Positions 18,311 to 26,924 are shown, counted from the stretch's first letter. The stretch: 40,000 nt of DNA from Prorocentrum cordatum (GCA_963575745.1 CAUYUJ010005684.1:6136-46135), one strand, 5' to 3'. Numbers and translations are program-made. Notes: generated by a model from the sequence alone, not told the origin.

Positions 18311-18884
18311 GCAATGCCATGCAATGCTCAGGCATGAGAAGCACATCCACGACCCTCCGTACTTGCATCGCTGTTCGCTTCTCTTTGCTCGTTTACTTTT
18401 GCTTGCCATTTCATAGTTGGTTTCCTCTCCTCCCGTCTTCACCTGCTCGTTTTCCCCTTCTCTCGCTCTTCTCCTGTCCATCTATCGATTTGGAACCAAT
18501 GTTGGCTGACATACAGTGTTACTACTATTCTCAAAAAAATGATTGGAATACTTAGTGTACTATTCAAATTGTAGTAGTTCGTAGAAGTATGATTAAACGT
18601 ATTTGGTAGCGTTTATATGCTTACGTGTCGTACTATTATTATTACTGTTGTTCTTTCTGTTTTAAGGAGGACTACTCGTATCAATAACGCTACGAGTAGC
18701 AATGTTAATGATAATTGTCAGTGTTAGTGGTATTCGTAAACTTACTAATGCTACTATACCGGGCATTAGTAGATTATTAGTGCAGATCGTATTCCTCTTC
18801 TTTTTAGTGATACAATGATTTGCACTGTCATTTACAGTGCATGTTTCTTGATATTAGTAGTACGAATACTCGTCGTCTGCCTCA
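18311..18884. other. unassigned sequence and AT-rich island 3
   Basis: Unique sequence to about 18480, then AT-rich TAGTA/ATTACTATT sequence like 17046-17930. No gene. Confidence 0.5.
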
Positions 18885-19065
18885 TCCGCATCGTCATCAT
18901 CATAGTCATCAGCAGCATCGTCGTCGTCATCATCATCAACAGCATCATCAACAACAGCATCATCGCCATCATCATCACCCGCGGCAGCATCATATAGTCA
19001 TCATCGAAAACATCGCCATCACCACCATCGTCATCCTTACAACCATCAACAGCAACAAACAGCAC
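18885..19065 (+). repeat. imperfect CATCAT/CAGCAT array
   Basis: CATCATCATAGTCATCAGCAG-type triplets with AACAGC interruptions. Confidence 0.85.
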
Positions 19066-19204
19066 GAAAACGTTCAGTCTTCGTTACCTGCGTGCCACTC
19101 AACATGCATACCTCGCACCCTCAATTCGCGCCCCCTTCGATTATGAGCCTCCTTTGGGGGCATTGATTCGTCATGCCACCTTTTGGATAGGCCCTAACAG
19201 GGAA

Positions 19205-19740
19205 AGACAAGCGGGTCGGGCGAGCGGACCCCAACCGACGGGGCGGGCGGACCCAAACAGGTGGGCCGGGCGGGCAAACCCTAGCGGGCGGGCGGAACAT
19301 TTGACCGGACTTCCTCAACAAATCCACTGCGAAAACCCAAGGGAGAAGCAGGATTCCGCTGCCCCTGAAGAGGGTCATCCTAGACGCACAACCCGAGCGA
19401 ATCGACGGCAGAGCGGTGAAAACAAAAACCTGAAATACCCCCGGGCCAACCAAGCTTCCAAAACCAAAACACGTGAACCTAAACGGGCGGCTCAGGCGGG
19501 CGCTACACTAAACCGGACGGGTCGGGAACGGGCGGGCGGACCCGGACTGGCGGGATTCCCGCCTGTCCGGAAGGGCCAAGGGACCCTGGCGGGCGGGTCG
19601 GGCGGGCGGACCCTGATGGAAACCGGGATGCGGACCCTGACGGGCGGGTCGAACGGGCAGTCCGTATCGGAACCCCCACGTTGGCCCTTCCCGCCGCGGG
19701 ACCCTGACGGGCGGATCGCATCTTTACCCAACTTAAGCCC
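19205..19740 (+). repeat. GGGCGGGCGGACCCTGA-type GC-rich repeat
   Basis: Recurrent GGGTCGGGCGGGCGGACCC and ACCCTGACGGGCGGGTCG words (19216-19290 and 19480-19710), separated by about 190 bp of unique sequence. A 289-codon frame (19154-20023) spans it and is Arg/Gly/Pro-rich; it is not called as a gene. Confidence 0.65.
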
Positions 19741-20279
19741 AACAGGGCCAATATCATCAGGATGTACAGGTAGTAAGTTTGGTACTCCTACCATTGGTTC
19801 CAAGGAACGTATTGGGCTCGAGGATTGCCGAGAGACCATGGCGGCCAAGAGAACGGCGACAGCCGCAAAGTATGAGGTTCGACTGTCCGTTAAGCGGATA
19901 GGGAACGAAAGAGAGTGCGGGGCGCGCGCGTTATTTCCCTTTGACCCCATACAGCTAGAGATCAGTCAACTTAGTGTTCAAATGCATATATGTACATATG
20001 CGGCGGCAGGAAGCGCATGGTAACGACTCCCCCGACGGCGGCCCGGCCGCAGATACCGGCCAGGGCCGGCGTAGCACAATCGGGACCTAACGTCTCCAAC
20101 GGCGCCGAATTCAGGCAAGCCCGGGCGCGAGGCTCTCAAAGCCGTCAGCAGCCCAGCTCGCCACGTCAAAGTCACCATTTAGCCATGGGCATATGGTGCT
20201 TGTGCTGGTTCAGCCACCAGTGCGCCATGGGCGCCTGGTGCTATCACCAGTTCCATCTGTCGCCGCGTCGCCATGGATA
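19741..20279. other. unassigned sequence
   Basis: No recognised gene. A GCCATGGGC motif pair (20182, 20224) sits within a roughly 42-bp duplicated segment (CATGGGC.TATGGTGCTTGTGC and CATGGGCGCCTGGTGCTATC). Confidence 0.4.
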
Positions 20280-20552
20280 GTCCCTGGTGTCGCGGCCCCA
20301 AGATGCCCCCAAGAGGACCCCAAGATGGCCCAAGAGGGCCCCAGAACGATCCCAGGAGAGGCCCAATAGGCCCCCACGATGAAGCACCAAGCTGTCCCCA
20401 ACTGGCCCCCACGAGGCTCAAAAGAAGCCCCAAGAGGTCCCCAACAGAGCCCCCGAAAGCCTCATAACTACCTCCACAAGCCTCCAGCAGGCCTCGACGA
20501 GACCCCGACGGACATCCAAGACGCCTCAGAACCATCACCCAGGCACGGTGGC
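20280..20552 (-). repeat. CCAAGA minisatellite with CACGGTGGC tag
   Basis: CCCCAAGAGG/CCCCAAGATGGCCC units to about 20515. After a short unique stretch comes CAGGCACGGTGGC at 20540-20552. The same array-plus-tag order occurs at 23215-23647 and 35745-36051. Confidence 0.8.
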
Positions 20553-20911
20553 GGCATGGGCCGAAGGCTTTTCGATGACCAGCAAAAACGCCGAACCTAA
20601 TAAATCGTCGCAGCTCGATCCTCGGACCTATAACTGCCGCCTTTTCCGTTAGCCTAACCTGAGCGTGGCGCTGTGGCTTCAGTGGGGACCGAAGAAATTT
20701 AAAAAAAAGCAGCTGGTGAAGGAAAAGGAACCTAGCGGGCGCCGCGGAAAATAAAAGAGAACAAGCGTGGGACAAGAATATTGGTGAGAGCACGCGCCCG
20801 CCAGGTGTGACGACACTCACATTAGTTGGATAACAACGGCAGTAATCACAGTAAAGATGCCTCCTCGTCCAACTCCCCGTCCTCCTCGTCCTCCTCCCTC
20901 GTCCTCTTCCC
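20553..20911. other. unassigned sequence, 3' flank of the cysteine-rich exon
   Basis: If the - strand exon at 20912-21040 is real, this is its 3' untranslated side. Unremarkable, with one A run at 20699-20708. Confidence 0.35.
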
Positions 20912-21040
20912 CTAGAATGCCCCCGCTCCCCACCCGTCTGACACCCGCGGGGGGGAGGTGCGGGTGCCGCAGCACAGGCACTTCTGGTCCTTCTCGGAGC
21001 AGCTCGGGCACAGCATGAAGTCCTCGTAGTTCGAGCAGAC
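20912..21040 (-). CDS. putative last exon encoding a cysteine-rich zinc-binding-like tail
   Basis: On the - strand, TTTCTCTTCGGCAG (a good pyrimidine-AG acceptor) is followed by G and 42 codons ending in TAG (20912-20914). The peptide starts VCSNYEDFMLCPSCSEKDQK and continues CLCCGTRTSPP. Six cysteines are spaced C-x9-C-x2-C-x6-C-x-C-C, consistent with a metal-binding ribbon. The composition is balanced and codons are GC-rich, quite unlike the adjacent CAT array, through which the same frame continues as poly-Asp. No named family is recognised. No upstream exon is visible: the next kilobase is microsatellite and satellite. It could be an orphaned exon of a gene beyond the arrays. Confidence 0.4.
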   Translation of the reverse strand, partial: VCSNYEDFMLCPSCSEKDQKCLCCGTRTSPPRVSDGWGAGAF

Positions 21041-21063
21041 CTGCCGAAGAGAAACTGCCTCCT

Positions 21064-21129
21064 CCTCACCACCACCACCACCACCATCACCCTCACCATC
21101 ACCATCATCCTCACCATCACTGTCATCAC

Positions 21130-21193
<64 letters not shown>

Positions 21194-21194
21194 G

Positions 21195-21242
<48 letters not shown>

Positions 21243-21313
21243 CCATCATCACCATCATCATCATCATCATCATCACCACCACCACAACCACCACCACCAC
21301 CACCACCACCATC

Positions 21314-21359
<46 letters not shown>

Positions 21360-21360
21360 G

Positions 21361-21398
<38 letters not shown>

Positions 21399-21432
21399 GC
21401 ATCATCATCATCATCATCAGCAGCAGCATCAT
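21064..21432 (+). repeat. (CAT)n/(CAC)n trinucleotide array
   Basis: About 370 bp: CAC block, long CATCAT runs, CAC block (21270-21330), CATCAT with CAGCAT interruptions. Translates to poly-Asp or poly-Met on the - strand. Confidence 0.97.
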
Positions 21433-21433
21433 C

Positions 21434-22440
21434 ATCACCCACGCGTCACCCTGAACACCGCTTGAGAAAAAAACTGTTTCACGTGTACTCTGAAGGCCAA
21501 CATGGGGTCATGCAATATCAGAAGAAAACACCAGGGTGACACGTGTCACCCCGAAAACCGTGTGAGGATGACACATTGTGTCACTTGTATTCTGCGGGCT
21601 AACATCGGGCCATGCCATATCAAACGAAAGCACCAGGGTGACACGTGTCACCCCGAAAACCCTGGGAGAAAAACAGTTCGTTCCGCTTGTGTTCTGGGGC
21701 CTGACATGGGGCCATGCAATGTAAGAACGCATGGCCAGCATGAAGCCATGCAAGATAAGAAAACACCCATGTGGCACGTGTCACACCGAAAAACGTGACA
21801 ACAACGAATCGTGTCATTTCTTTTCGTGGGCCCGACGTGGGACTATGAAATATAAGACAACACCAGGGTGACACGTGTCACCCCGAACACCGCGTGACAA
21901 AAACAGATTGTCTCTGCTATATTGCAGGGTCATCATGTGGCCGTGCGTTATGAGGAAGCACCAGGGTGACACGTGCCATCCCGAACACCGTGTGAGAAAA
22001 CCAAGTAATTCACTCGTATTCTGAGGGCCATCCTTGGGTGATGCAAAAAAACAAACACCCAAGTGATCCCTGTCATCCCCAAAAGCCGTGTGTGCGAAAA
22101 ACAAATTTGCCACTTGCATTCTGAAGCCCAACATGGGGCCAAACAGCATAAGACAACACCAGGGTGACACGTGTCATTCCCGCAAAACGTGTGAGAAAAA
22201 AGAGTGTCACATGTATTGTGGGGCCCTACATGTGGCCATTCTAAACCAGCGTGACACGAATCAAACCGAACATCTTACGAGAAGAAAAATAGTTTCCCTT
22301 CTCCTCTGCGGGTCAACATAAGGCCATCCAATATCATATTGCATGGTGTTGTGTTATATCGCCAATATAACACAACACCAGGGCGACGCGTGTCAGCGCG
22401 AAAACCGCCGGAACAAAGTGTGCCGCTTGTATCCTGAGGC
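21434..22440 (+). repeat. satellite of about ten 100-bp units centred on a 14-bp palindrome
   Basis: The perfect palindrome GTGACACGTGTCAC lies at 21536, 21638 and 21868. Diverged forms lie at 21771, 21966, 22063, 22164, 22251 and 22383, and a partial unit starts at 21434. Spacings are mostly 97-102 bp, one is 87, and two are longer (about 132). Units also share CCCGAAAACCGTGTGAGAAAAA, cut here into CCCGAANACC and GTGTGAGAAAA, plus TTCTGNGGGCCNACATGGGGCC split likewise as TTCTG and ACATGGGGCCATGCAATAT. The palindrome centre is CACGTG. Units are homologous to one another throughout, so this is not a CRISPR array. Confidence 0.9.
22345..22379. repeat. perfect 15-bp inverted repeat, 5-nt loop
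   Basis: GGTGTTGTGTTATAT, loop CGCCA, then its exact reverse complement. It sits in one of the two over-long spacers of the palindrome satellite. Confidence 0.9.
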
Positions 22441-22448
22441 CCCTTCCC

Positions 22449-22520
22449 CCTCCTCCTCCTCCTCCTCCTCCTCCACCTCCTCCTCCTCTCCCTTCTCCTC
22501 CTCCTCCTCCTTGTCCTCGA
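22449..22520 (+). repeat. (TCC)n array
   Basis: TCC units with one ACC and a CTCTCCCTT interruption. The flank 22521-22690 is unique sequence with no gene recognised. Confidence 0.9.
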
Positions 22521-22697
22521 TCCGCGATGCTGGAAGTCTGGGTTGCCTCAGCACCTTTATGCCTATCCCCAGGCTCAGCGGGCCAGGCACCAGCCTGCCG
22601 CATTCGCGCGCCCAGGAACCGGACGGAAACACACATCTCCCCCGCAGGGAGGCAGGCCCGCCAGCAGGGAAAACGTTGACCCCCACGGGGAAAAGAG

Positions 22698-22765
22698 GGC
22701 AAGATATGTGTATATCTATGTGTGTATATATATAAATATTAGATATAGATATATGTATGTGTCGT
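22698..22765. repeat. TATA/TATG-rich simple sequence
   Basis: ATATGTGTATATCTATGTG, TATATATATAAATAT and ATATAGATATATGTATGTG words. Confidence 0.8.
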
Positions 22766-22837
22766 CGCCCCCCCAGCACCCCCAAACCACCAAAATCGCA
22801 AAAACCTTCCTTGATCGTTCGCTCGTCGTCGTCCTCC

Positions 22838-22915
22838 TTCTCTCCTCTCCTCCTCCTCCTCCTCCTCCTCCTCCTCCTCCTCCTCCTCCTCCTCCTCCTC
22901 CTCCTCCTCCTCCTA
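22838..22915 (+). repeat. (TCC)n array
   Basis: About 23 clean TCC units after CTCTCCTCTCC. Confidence 0.95.
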
Positions 22916-22982
22916 CGCTGTGGTGGGAACCACCCCTCGTCCCCCTCACTCCGCCGTCTGGGGGTGCTGGGGGGAGGGACCA

Positions 22983-23046
22983 GATCCACTGCATCTTGGA
23001 GTTTCGGGCTCCACTTTGCAGACACCCGAGGCGCAGTGGATATGGA
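22983..23046 (+). mobile_element. family-E small inverted-repeat element, copy 1
   Basis: ATCCACTGCATCTTGGAGTT at the left and CCGAGGCGCAGTGGATATGG at the right; outer ATCCACTGC pairs with GCAGTGGAT. Copy 2 at 23744-23806 is the same sequence in opposite orientation. Similarity appears to extend rightwards to a CTGGGGGTNAGA word. Confidence 0.6.
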
Positions 23047-23146
23047 TCAGCCGGCCCCCGCTTGCTGGGGGTGAGAAGCGTGTGAGACCATTGGCTGTCC
23101 CCCTACCCCTTTCCCCCTCCCAGGAGCAAAACACCGCATCAGAGGG

Positions 23147-23182
23147 GGCGGGGCGGGGGGGGGGTCGGGCGGGGGGGGGACG
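23147..23182 (+). repeat. G-run cluster with G-quadruplex potential
   Basis: Successive runs of four or more G separated by single C or TC (GGGGGCGGGGCGGGG, GGGTCGGGCGGGG). The + strand could form a G-quadruplex. Confidence 0.6.
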
Positions 23183-23214
23183 AACTCGCCAACGCACCCC
23201 GGGGGCTCTCCAGA

Positions 23215-23647
23215 ACCTCCAGAAAGCCCCGAGACGGCCCAATGAGCCGAGACTATCCAAGAGAGCGCCGAGACGGCTCGAGGTAACCCCACGACGGTCC
23301 AAGATGGCTTTAAGACGGCCTACTAGGCCCCCAAGACGGCCTGCTCCCTGAGGGCCGCCGAAAGGGCCCCAAGAGGCAAGGAATCGCTCCATGACCTAGG
23401 AAAGCATGCACTTTCGACATACACGCCTCGTTCAAGCCCCAAAGATCGTCCCAAGACGGCCCATGAAGCCCCCATCACCCCCGAGGCGCCCCCAAGAGGC
23501 TCCAAGAGGTTTCCAAGAGGTTTCCAAGAGGCCCCCCGAAGCGAATCAGAACGCCCCAAGAGCCCTCCAAGAGGCTCGTAAGAGGTATTCCAGGAGACCC
23601 TCATATGCATCACCGAGGCTCCTGACCCACAGACCAGGCACGGTGGC
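23215..23647 (-). repeat. CCAAGA minisatellite with CACGGTGGC tag
   Basis: GCCCCAAGACGGCCC, CTCCAAGAGG and TTCCAAGAGG units to about 23600, then the tag CAGGCACGGTGGC at 23635-23647. Confidence 0.8.
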
Positions 23648-23743
23648 ACGACTCTTGACGAGTTCACTGTTGTGGGGGTCGGCGGAATGGCGTATGCAAG
23701 GCTCTTGCAAAAAATCTGACCCCCAGAGGCCAGATTTTTACCC

Positions 23744-23806
23744 ACATCCACTGCGCCTCGGCCTTTTGGCGCCCCTTCCCAGAAAGTCCAAGACGCAGTG
23801 GATATC
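23744..23806 (-). mobile_element. family-E small inverted-repeat element, copy 2
   Basis: CATCCACTGCGCCTCGGCC at the left and GTCCAAGACGCAGTGGATAT at the right. The reverse complement aligns to copy 1, including TCTTGGANTTTC and CCGAGGCGCAGTGGAT. Confidence 0.6.
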
Positions 23807-23975
23807 GACACCAAGAGCGCCTAATTTCGCGCTTCGCGCTGCGCGATGCGCGAACCGCGAACAACTTCGCGCTCTCGCGCCGCCCCCCCGGGGAGAAGAG
23901 GGGCAGGAGGAGTCAAAACCGAACCGCGAAGCGCCCTCGAGGGCGCCCTTGAATAGCAGTCCCGCCCGCAGGGAG

Positions 23976-24175
23976 TAGGGAAACGAAGGCTGACATAAAC
24001 ATAAAAACTCGGAGGTCCGCACGGATGTCTCGGATCGGCGCTGGACCACCCTGGCGGCGCCTCTGGCGCGGCCCCTTGCGCGCTCCGCGCGCCAGGGAGG
24101 GGGGCTTCAGCGCCGATCCGAGAAATCCGCGAGGACCTCCGAGTCTTTATGTTCATGTCATTCTTCGTTCCCCTA
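23976..24175 (+). mobile_element. family-C foldback element, full copy with about 70-bp arms
   Basis: Left arm TAGGGAAACGAAGGCTGACA, TAAACATAAAAACTCGGAGG, TCC...CGGAT.TCTCGGATCGGCGCTG. The right arm is the inverted copy, ending GGACCTCCGAGTCTTTATGT, TCATGTCATTCTTCG, TTCCCCTA. The arms pair over about 70 bp with few mismatches around a GGCGGCGCC/GCGCGCTCCGCGCGC centre. TA at both ends is compatible with a TA target duplication. No coding capacity. Confidence 0.8.
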
Positions 24176-24176
24176 A

Positions 24177-24300
24177 TACAGTGGAGGCCAGTCCACAAGA
24201 AACCCCCTGCAAGGAGCCCAACCCTGAGACCCCAGGACGCCCACTGATCTTTGGTGCGGGAACGTCGCGCTCTCCGTCGCAAACCCATCGAAACAAAAGA
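24177..24300 (+). mobile_element. family-B MITE, copy 3, right end lost
   Basis: Starts TACAGTGGAGGCCAGTCCAC one base after the family-C element. It shares CCTGAGACCCCAGGACG, TCGCGCTCTCCGTCGCAAA and CATCGAAAC with copies 1 and 2, then breaks off before the CACCCTGGAGG part. Confidence 0.7.
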
Positions 24301-24305
24301 AGTCC

Positions 24306-24340
24306 AGTTCTTATGTTCATGCCATTCTTCGTCCCCCATA
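24306..24340 (+). mobile_element. family-C outer-arm fragment
   Basis: AGTTCTTATGTTCATGCCAT then TCTTCGTCCCCCATA repeats the right outer arm of the copy ending at 24175, implying that family B inserted into, or recombined with, a family-C arm. Confidence 0.6.
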
Positions 24341-24369
24341 GGGAGGGGGGCGGGGACCAACCCAGGCTA

Positions 24370-24460
24370 GCTCCTCCTCCTCCTCCTCCTCCTCCTCCTC
24401 CTCCACCTCCTCCTCCTCCTCCTCCTCCTCCTCCTCCTCCTCCACCTCCTCCTCCTCCTG
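24370..24460 (+). repeat. (TCC)n array
   Basis: TCC units with two ACC interruptions. The flank 24461-24767 is GC-rich, with G runs at 24549-24560 and 24579-24589 and no gene. Confidence 0.95.
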
Positions 24461-24767
24461 CACCGGTGCACCGGCGTGCCGCGCGCCCGCGGCGGCGGCC
24501 GCCCCCGCCTGCACGTTGCAGCCCTGGCACTCCCGGAGCCTGCCCCGGCGCGGGGGGGGGGGCGGGCCAAGCCCAGTCGGGGGGGGGGGAAGGCGCCGGG
24601 GTGGGGGCAGGGGCAGAGAGGTAGTCGGGGCGTTGACCTAAGGAACGATAAATAAGGAACGAGGCCCCTTTGTCCCAGATGTGAAACTCCGATTTTCCAT
24701 GGAAAACCTAAGGAACACATAAGAAAACCCGAGGAGCACTGTAGAGCAACTAAGGAACACGGGGGTC

Positions 24768-24937
24768 TGACTACCTACCAGACCACCCCTGACCCAACCC
24801 GAAGGCCCGAGTTTCGGGTTGGGGGGGGTCAAGGGTTCCCTATGTGTTTTTTCGACGTTTCCCGACCCCTCCCCACTGGACATCGAGGGTAAATCTGAGC
24901 CTTCGGGTTGGGTTGGGGTGGTTTGGTGGGTGGTGAG
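24768..24937 (+). mobile_element. family-A MITE, copy 3
   Basis: 170 bp: left TGACTACCTACCAGACC, right GGTTTGGTGGGTGGTGAG. Flanked by GGTC at 24764-24767 and 24938-24941 (5 bp, GGGTC, if the final G is counted in the duplication). The interior is as in copy 1. Confidence 0.85.
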
Positions 24938-24977
24938 GGTCAGAGTTGTCGGCGGCGAGCGCTCGGAGGGGGTGACC

Positions 24978-25135
24978 ATCGCGATTTGTTCGCGGTGGCT
25001 CTCGTCTTCCAGCCGCGGCTGCGGCTGCGTTCGCAGCCCTGGCCGCGGCCGTGGCCGCGTCTGGGAGTGGAGAACGATCGCGATTTTTTCGCGGTGGTCT
25101 TCTTCTGCCAGCTGCGGCTGCGGCTGCTGGGGGGA
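24978..25135 (+). repeat. tandem duplication, about 100 bp
   Basis: ATCGCGATTTGTTCGCGGTG followed by GCTGCGGCTGCG recurs as ATCGCGATTTTTTCGCGGTG followed by GCTGCGGCTGCTG. The following 25136-25288 shares a 35-bp block with 4655-4690. Confidence 0.75.
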
Positions 25136-25288
25136 GGCGAGAAGGGGCGGGCCTTCTCAGAAGGCTCGGAAGTCCCCCAGCCTTCTGAGAAGTTTTCCAG
25201 GCCTTCCCCGAAGACAGAACAGACCTCTCAAAGGCGCGAGGGGACCTTCTCCTTCTCACTTCCATTCCATCCCTCGCTCGCGCCGAAG

Positions 25289-25420
25289 TTAGGTCGGGCG
25301 CGTCCCCCTACAGGCGGATTCTGGAAGAAATATTGAAAGAGAGTCAAAAAATACTCAAATCGTCTCCAAACCATTTCCTGCTTATTTTGTGAAGATTCCT
25401 CCTGTAGGGGGACACGCCGG
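25289..25420 (+). mobile_element. family-D inverted-repeat element, copy 2
   Basis: Left TTAGGTCGGGCGCGTCCCCC then TACAGGCGGATTCTGGAAGA; right AAGATTCCTCCTGTAGGGGG then ACACGCC. The arms are inverted copies over about 28 bp. Confidence 0.75.
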
Positions 25421-25635
25421 AGGAAAGTCGCTCCACATACCCCCCCAGGAGAAAAAGTGTGAGCGTCCAGATTGCTTCGCTTCCTTGCCCCACCTCAGGT
25501 GCTGACCCCCCCCTCTGGAGGTGGGGTCAAAAGGAGAATCGCTCCAGAGGCCCGCCCCCCCCCCGGGAAGAAGAGAAGGAGAGCGTCCAGGGGGGGGGCG
25601 CCGGGGTGGGATTAGGGGCAGAGGTGGGGTTAGAG

Positions 25636-25772
25636 TCAGGTCGGGCGTGCACCCCTACAGGCGGATTCTGGAAGAACACCTAAAAAATGGTCCCAACAAA
25701 AAACTCAGATCGTCTGACTATTTTTGACTATGTTTGAAGATCCCTCCTGTAGAGGGACACGCCCGACTTAAG
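25636..25772 (+). mobile_element. family-D inverted-repeat element, copy 3
   Basis: Left TCAGGTCGGGCGTGCACCCC then TACAGGCGGATTCTGGAAGA; right ATCCCTCCTGTAGAGGGACA then CGCCCGACTTAA. Interior CTGACTATTTTTGACTAT as in copy 1. The block 25421-25635 between copies 2 and 3 is unassigned, with C and G runs. Confidence 0.75.
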
Positions 25773-26045
25773 GTCAGAGGAAAATCGCTCCAAATACCCC
25801 CCCGCGTATCGAGCAGCAGCGAGGACAAGAAGTTGGCAATCGTGGTAATCAACGGCACGGGGCGCTTGAGCAGTACTTACTCGGTGCAGCGATGGGCGCA
25901 GGCTCGGAGCCTTCTGTCACACACGCACGCAGGGTCCATGTCTCACTACTTTATATTGGCGGTGCATGCAACGGAGCAGGATCTAGCACAGCAGCTTGCC
26001 TGTGGGACGCTTGCGTGACGTCTGCAGCATTGGCGGGATCATCCA

Positions 26046-26198
26046 CAGGAGAACGAAGAATCACAGGGAGCCCCCTGGCGGCGCCTCCGGCGCCGCCCTG
26101 GCGCGCTCCGCGCGCCAGGGAGGGAGGTCCAGCGCCGATCCGAGAAATCCGCGCGGACCTCCGAGTTTTGATATTTCATGTAATTGTTCGTCTCCCTA
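26046..26198 (+). mobile_element. family-C foldback element, left arm deleted
   Basis: The right arm is complete (CAGCGCCGATCCGAGAAATC, CGCGCGGACCTCCGAG, TTCATGTAATTGTTCGTCTC, CCTAA). The left side keeps only the outer GGAGAACGAAGAATCAC and then jumps to the GGCGGCGCCTCCGGCGCC centre. Flanking 25773-26045 is unassigned. Confidence 0.7.
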
Positions 26199-26387
26199 AT
26201 CCAGAGATCAGGGCATAAATGTCGTCGGGCATGGGCGAGGCTGCTCGGCAAGCTGCGGGCGCTGCCGGCTGGTCCGCGGCATCGTCGTGCACGCGGTCCT
26301 TCGTCGGGTCCCATAGGCCGGGGCTTGCCGGGTGATCGCGGTTGGGACAGCTCAAACGAAGGTTTCACCCGCATCAAGACAAATATG
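26199..26387. other. unassigned sequence
   Basis: Nothing recognised. Confidence 0.3.
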
Positions 26388-26545
26388 GAAAAAAACACCG
26401 CGTGGAAAAAACATGTGTTTCTGCTGCGTTGCCTTGAACTTGTCTTTTCATCTTTGTGTTTGTTTTTTCCACTGTGCGTTTTTGTTCCACAGTATGTTTT
26501 TCCCACAGTGTTGTTTTTCCACAGCGTGTGTTTTTTCACAGACAC
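26388..26545 (+). repeat. TTTTTCCACAGTG tandem repeats with an inverted partner
   Basis: Five units of about 20-22 bp (TTTTTTCCACTGTG, TTTGTTCCACAGTATG, TTTTTCCCACAGTG, TTTTTCCACAGCGTG, TTTTTTCACAGACA) at 26464-26542. The reverse-complement word TGGAAAAAA occurs twice at 26388-26415, so hairpins can form. The 26546-26712 flank shows nothing. Confidence 0.65.
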
Positions 26546-26712
26546 TCGGTGATTTCTTGATGATGTAACAGCGGCAGCTAATTGGCGCACAGTTGGCTCG
26601 GTTGGCCAAGCACTCTGATGGAGAAGGCTTGCAGCAGGGCGCAAGGTTGCAACCACTCATCCTAGTTGGTGGGCTTGCTTTTCACCGCCACCACGAGAAG
26701 TAGGAGGGGGAG

Positions 26713-26776
26713 GGGATCCTCCTCCTCCTCCTCTTCTTCCTCCTCCTCATCCTCTACCTCCTTCCCCCTCCAACTT
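26713..26776 (+). repeat. short imperfect TCC tract
   Basis: GATCCTCCTCCTCCTCCTCT, TCTTCCTCCTCCTCAT and CTACCTCC. Confidence 0.8.
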
Positions 26777-26924
26777 ACGGTGGTGGTGGTGGTAAAAAAA
26801 GGGCCCATCACTAGTGGCCCACGTATTGCAGGCAACCTCCTCACCCTCATCATCGGTGGCGCTTGGCCGAAGTCTAGGACAGCGTGTCTTGCAGAATTTC
26901 AAGGTAAGAATGGAGCGGATATTC

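Noticed and set aside
19154-20023. 289-codon + strand frame as a gene
   Set aside because: It spans the GGGCGG repeat, has Arg/Gly/Pro-dominated composition and no domain.
21434-22440. Possible CRISPR-like array because of regularly spaced palindromic repeats
   Set aside because: The spacers are homologous to each other, units are about 100 bp, and the genome is eukaryotic. It is a satellite.
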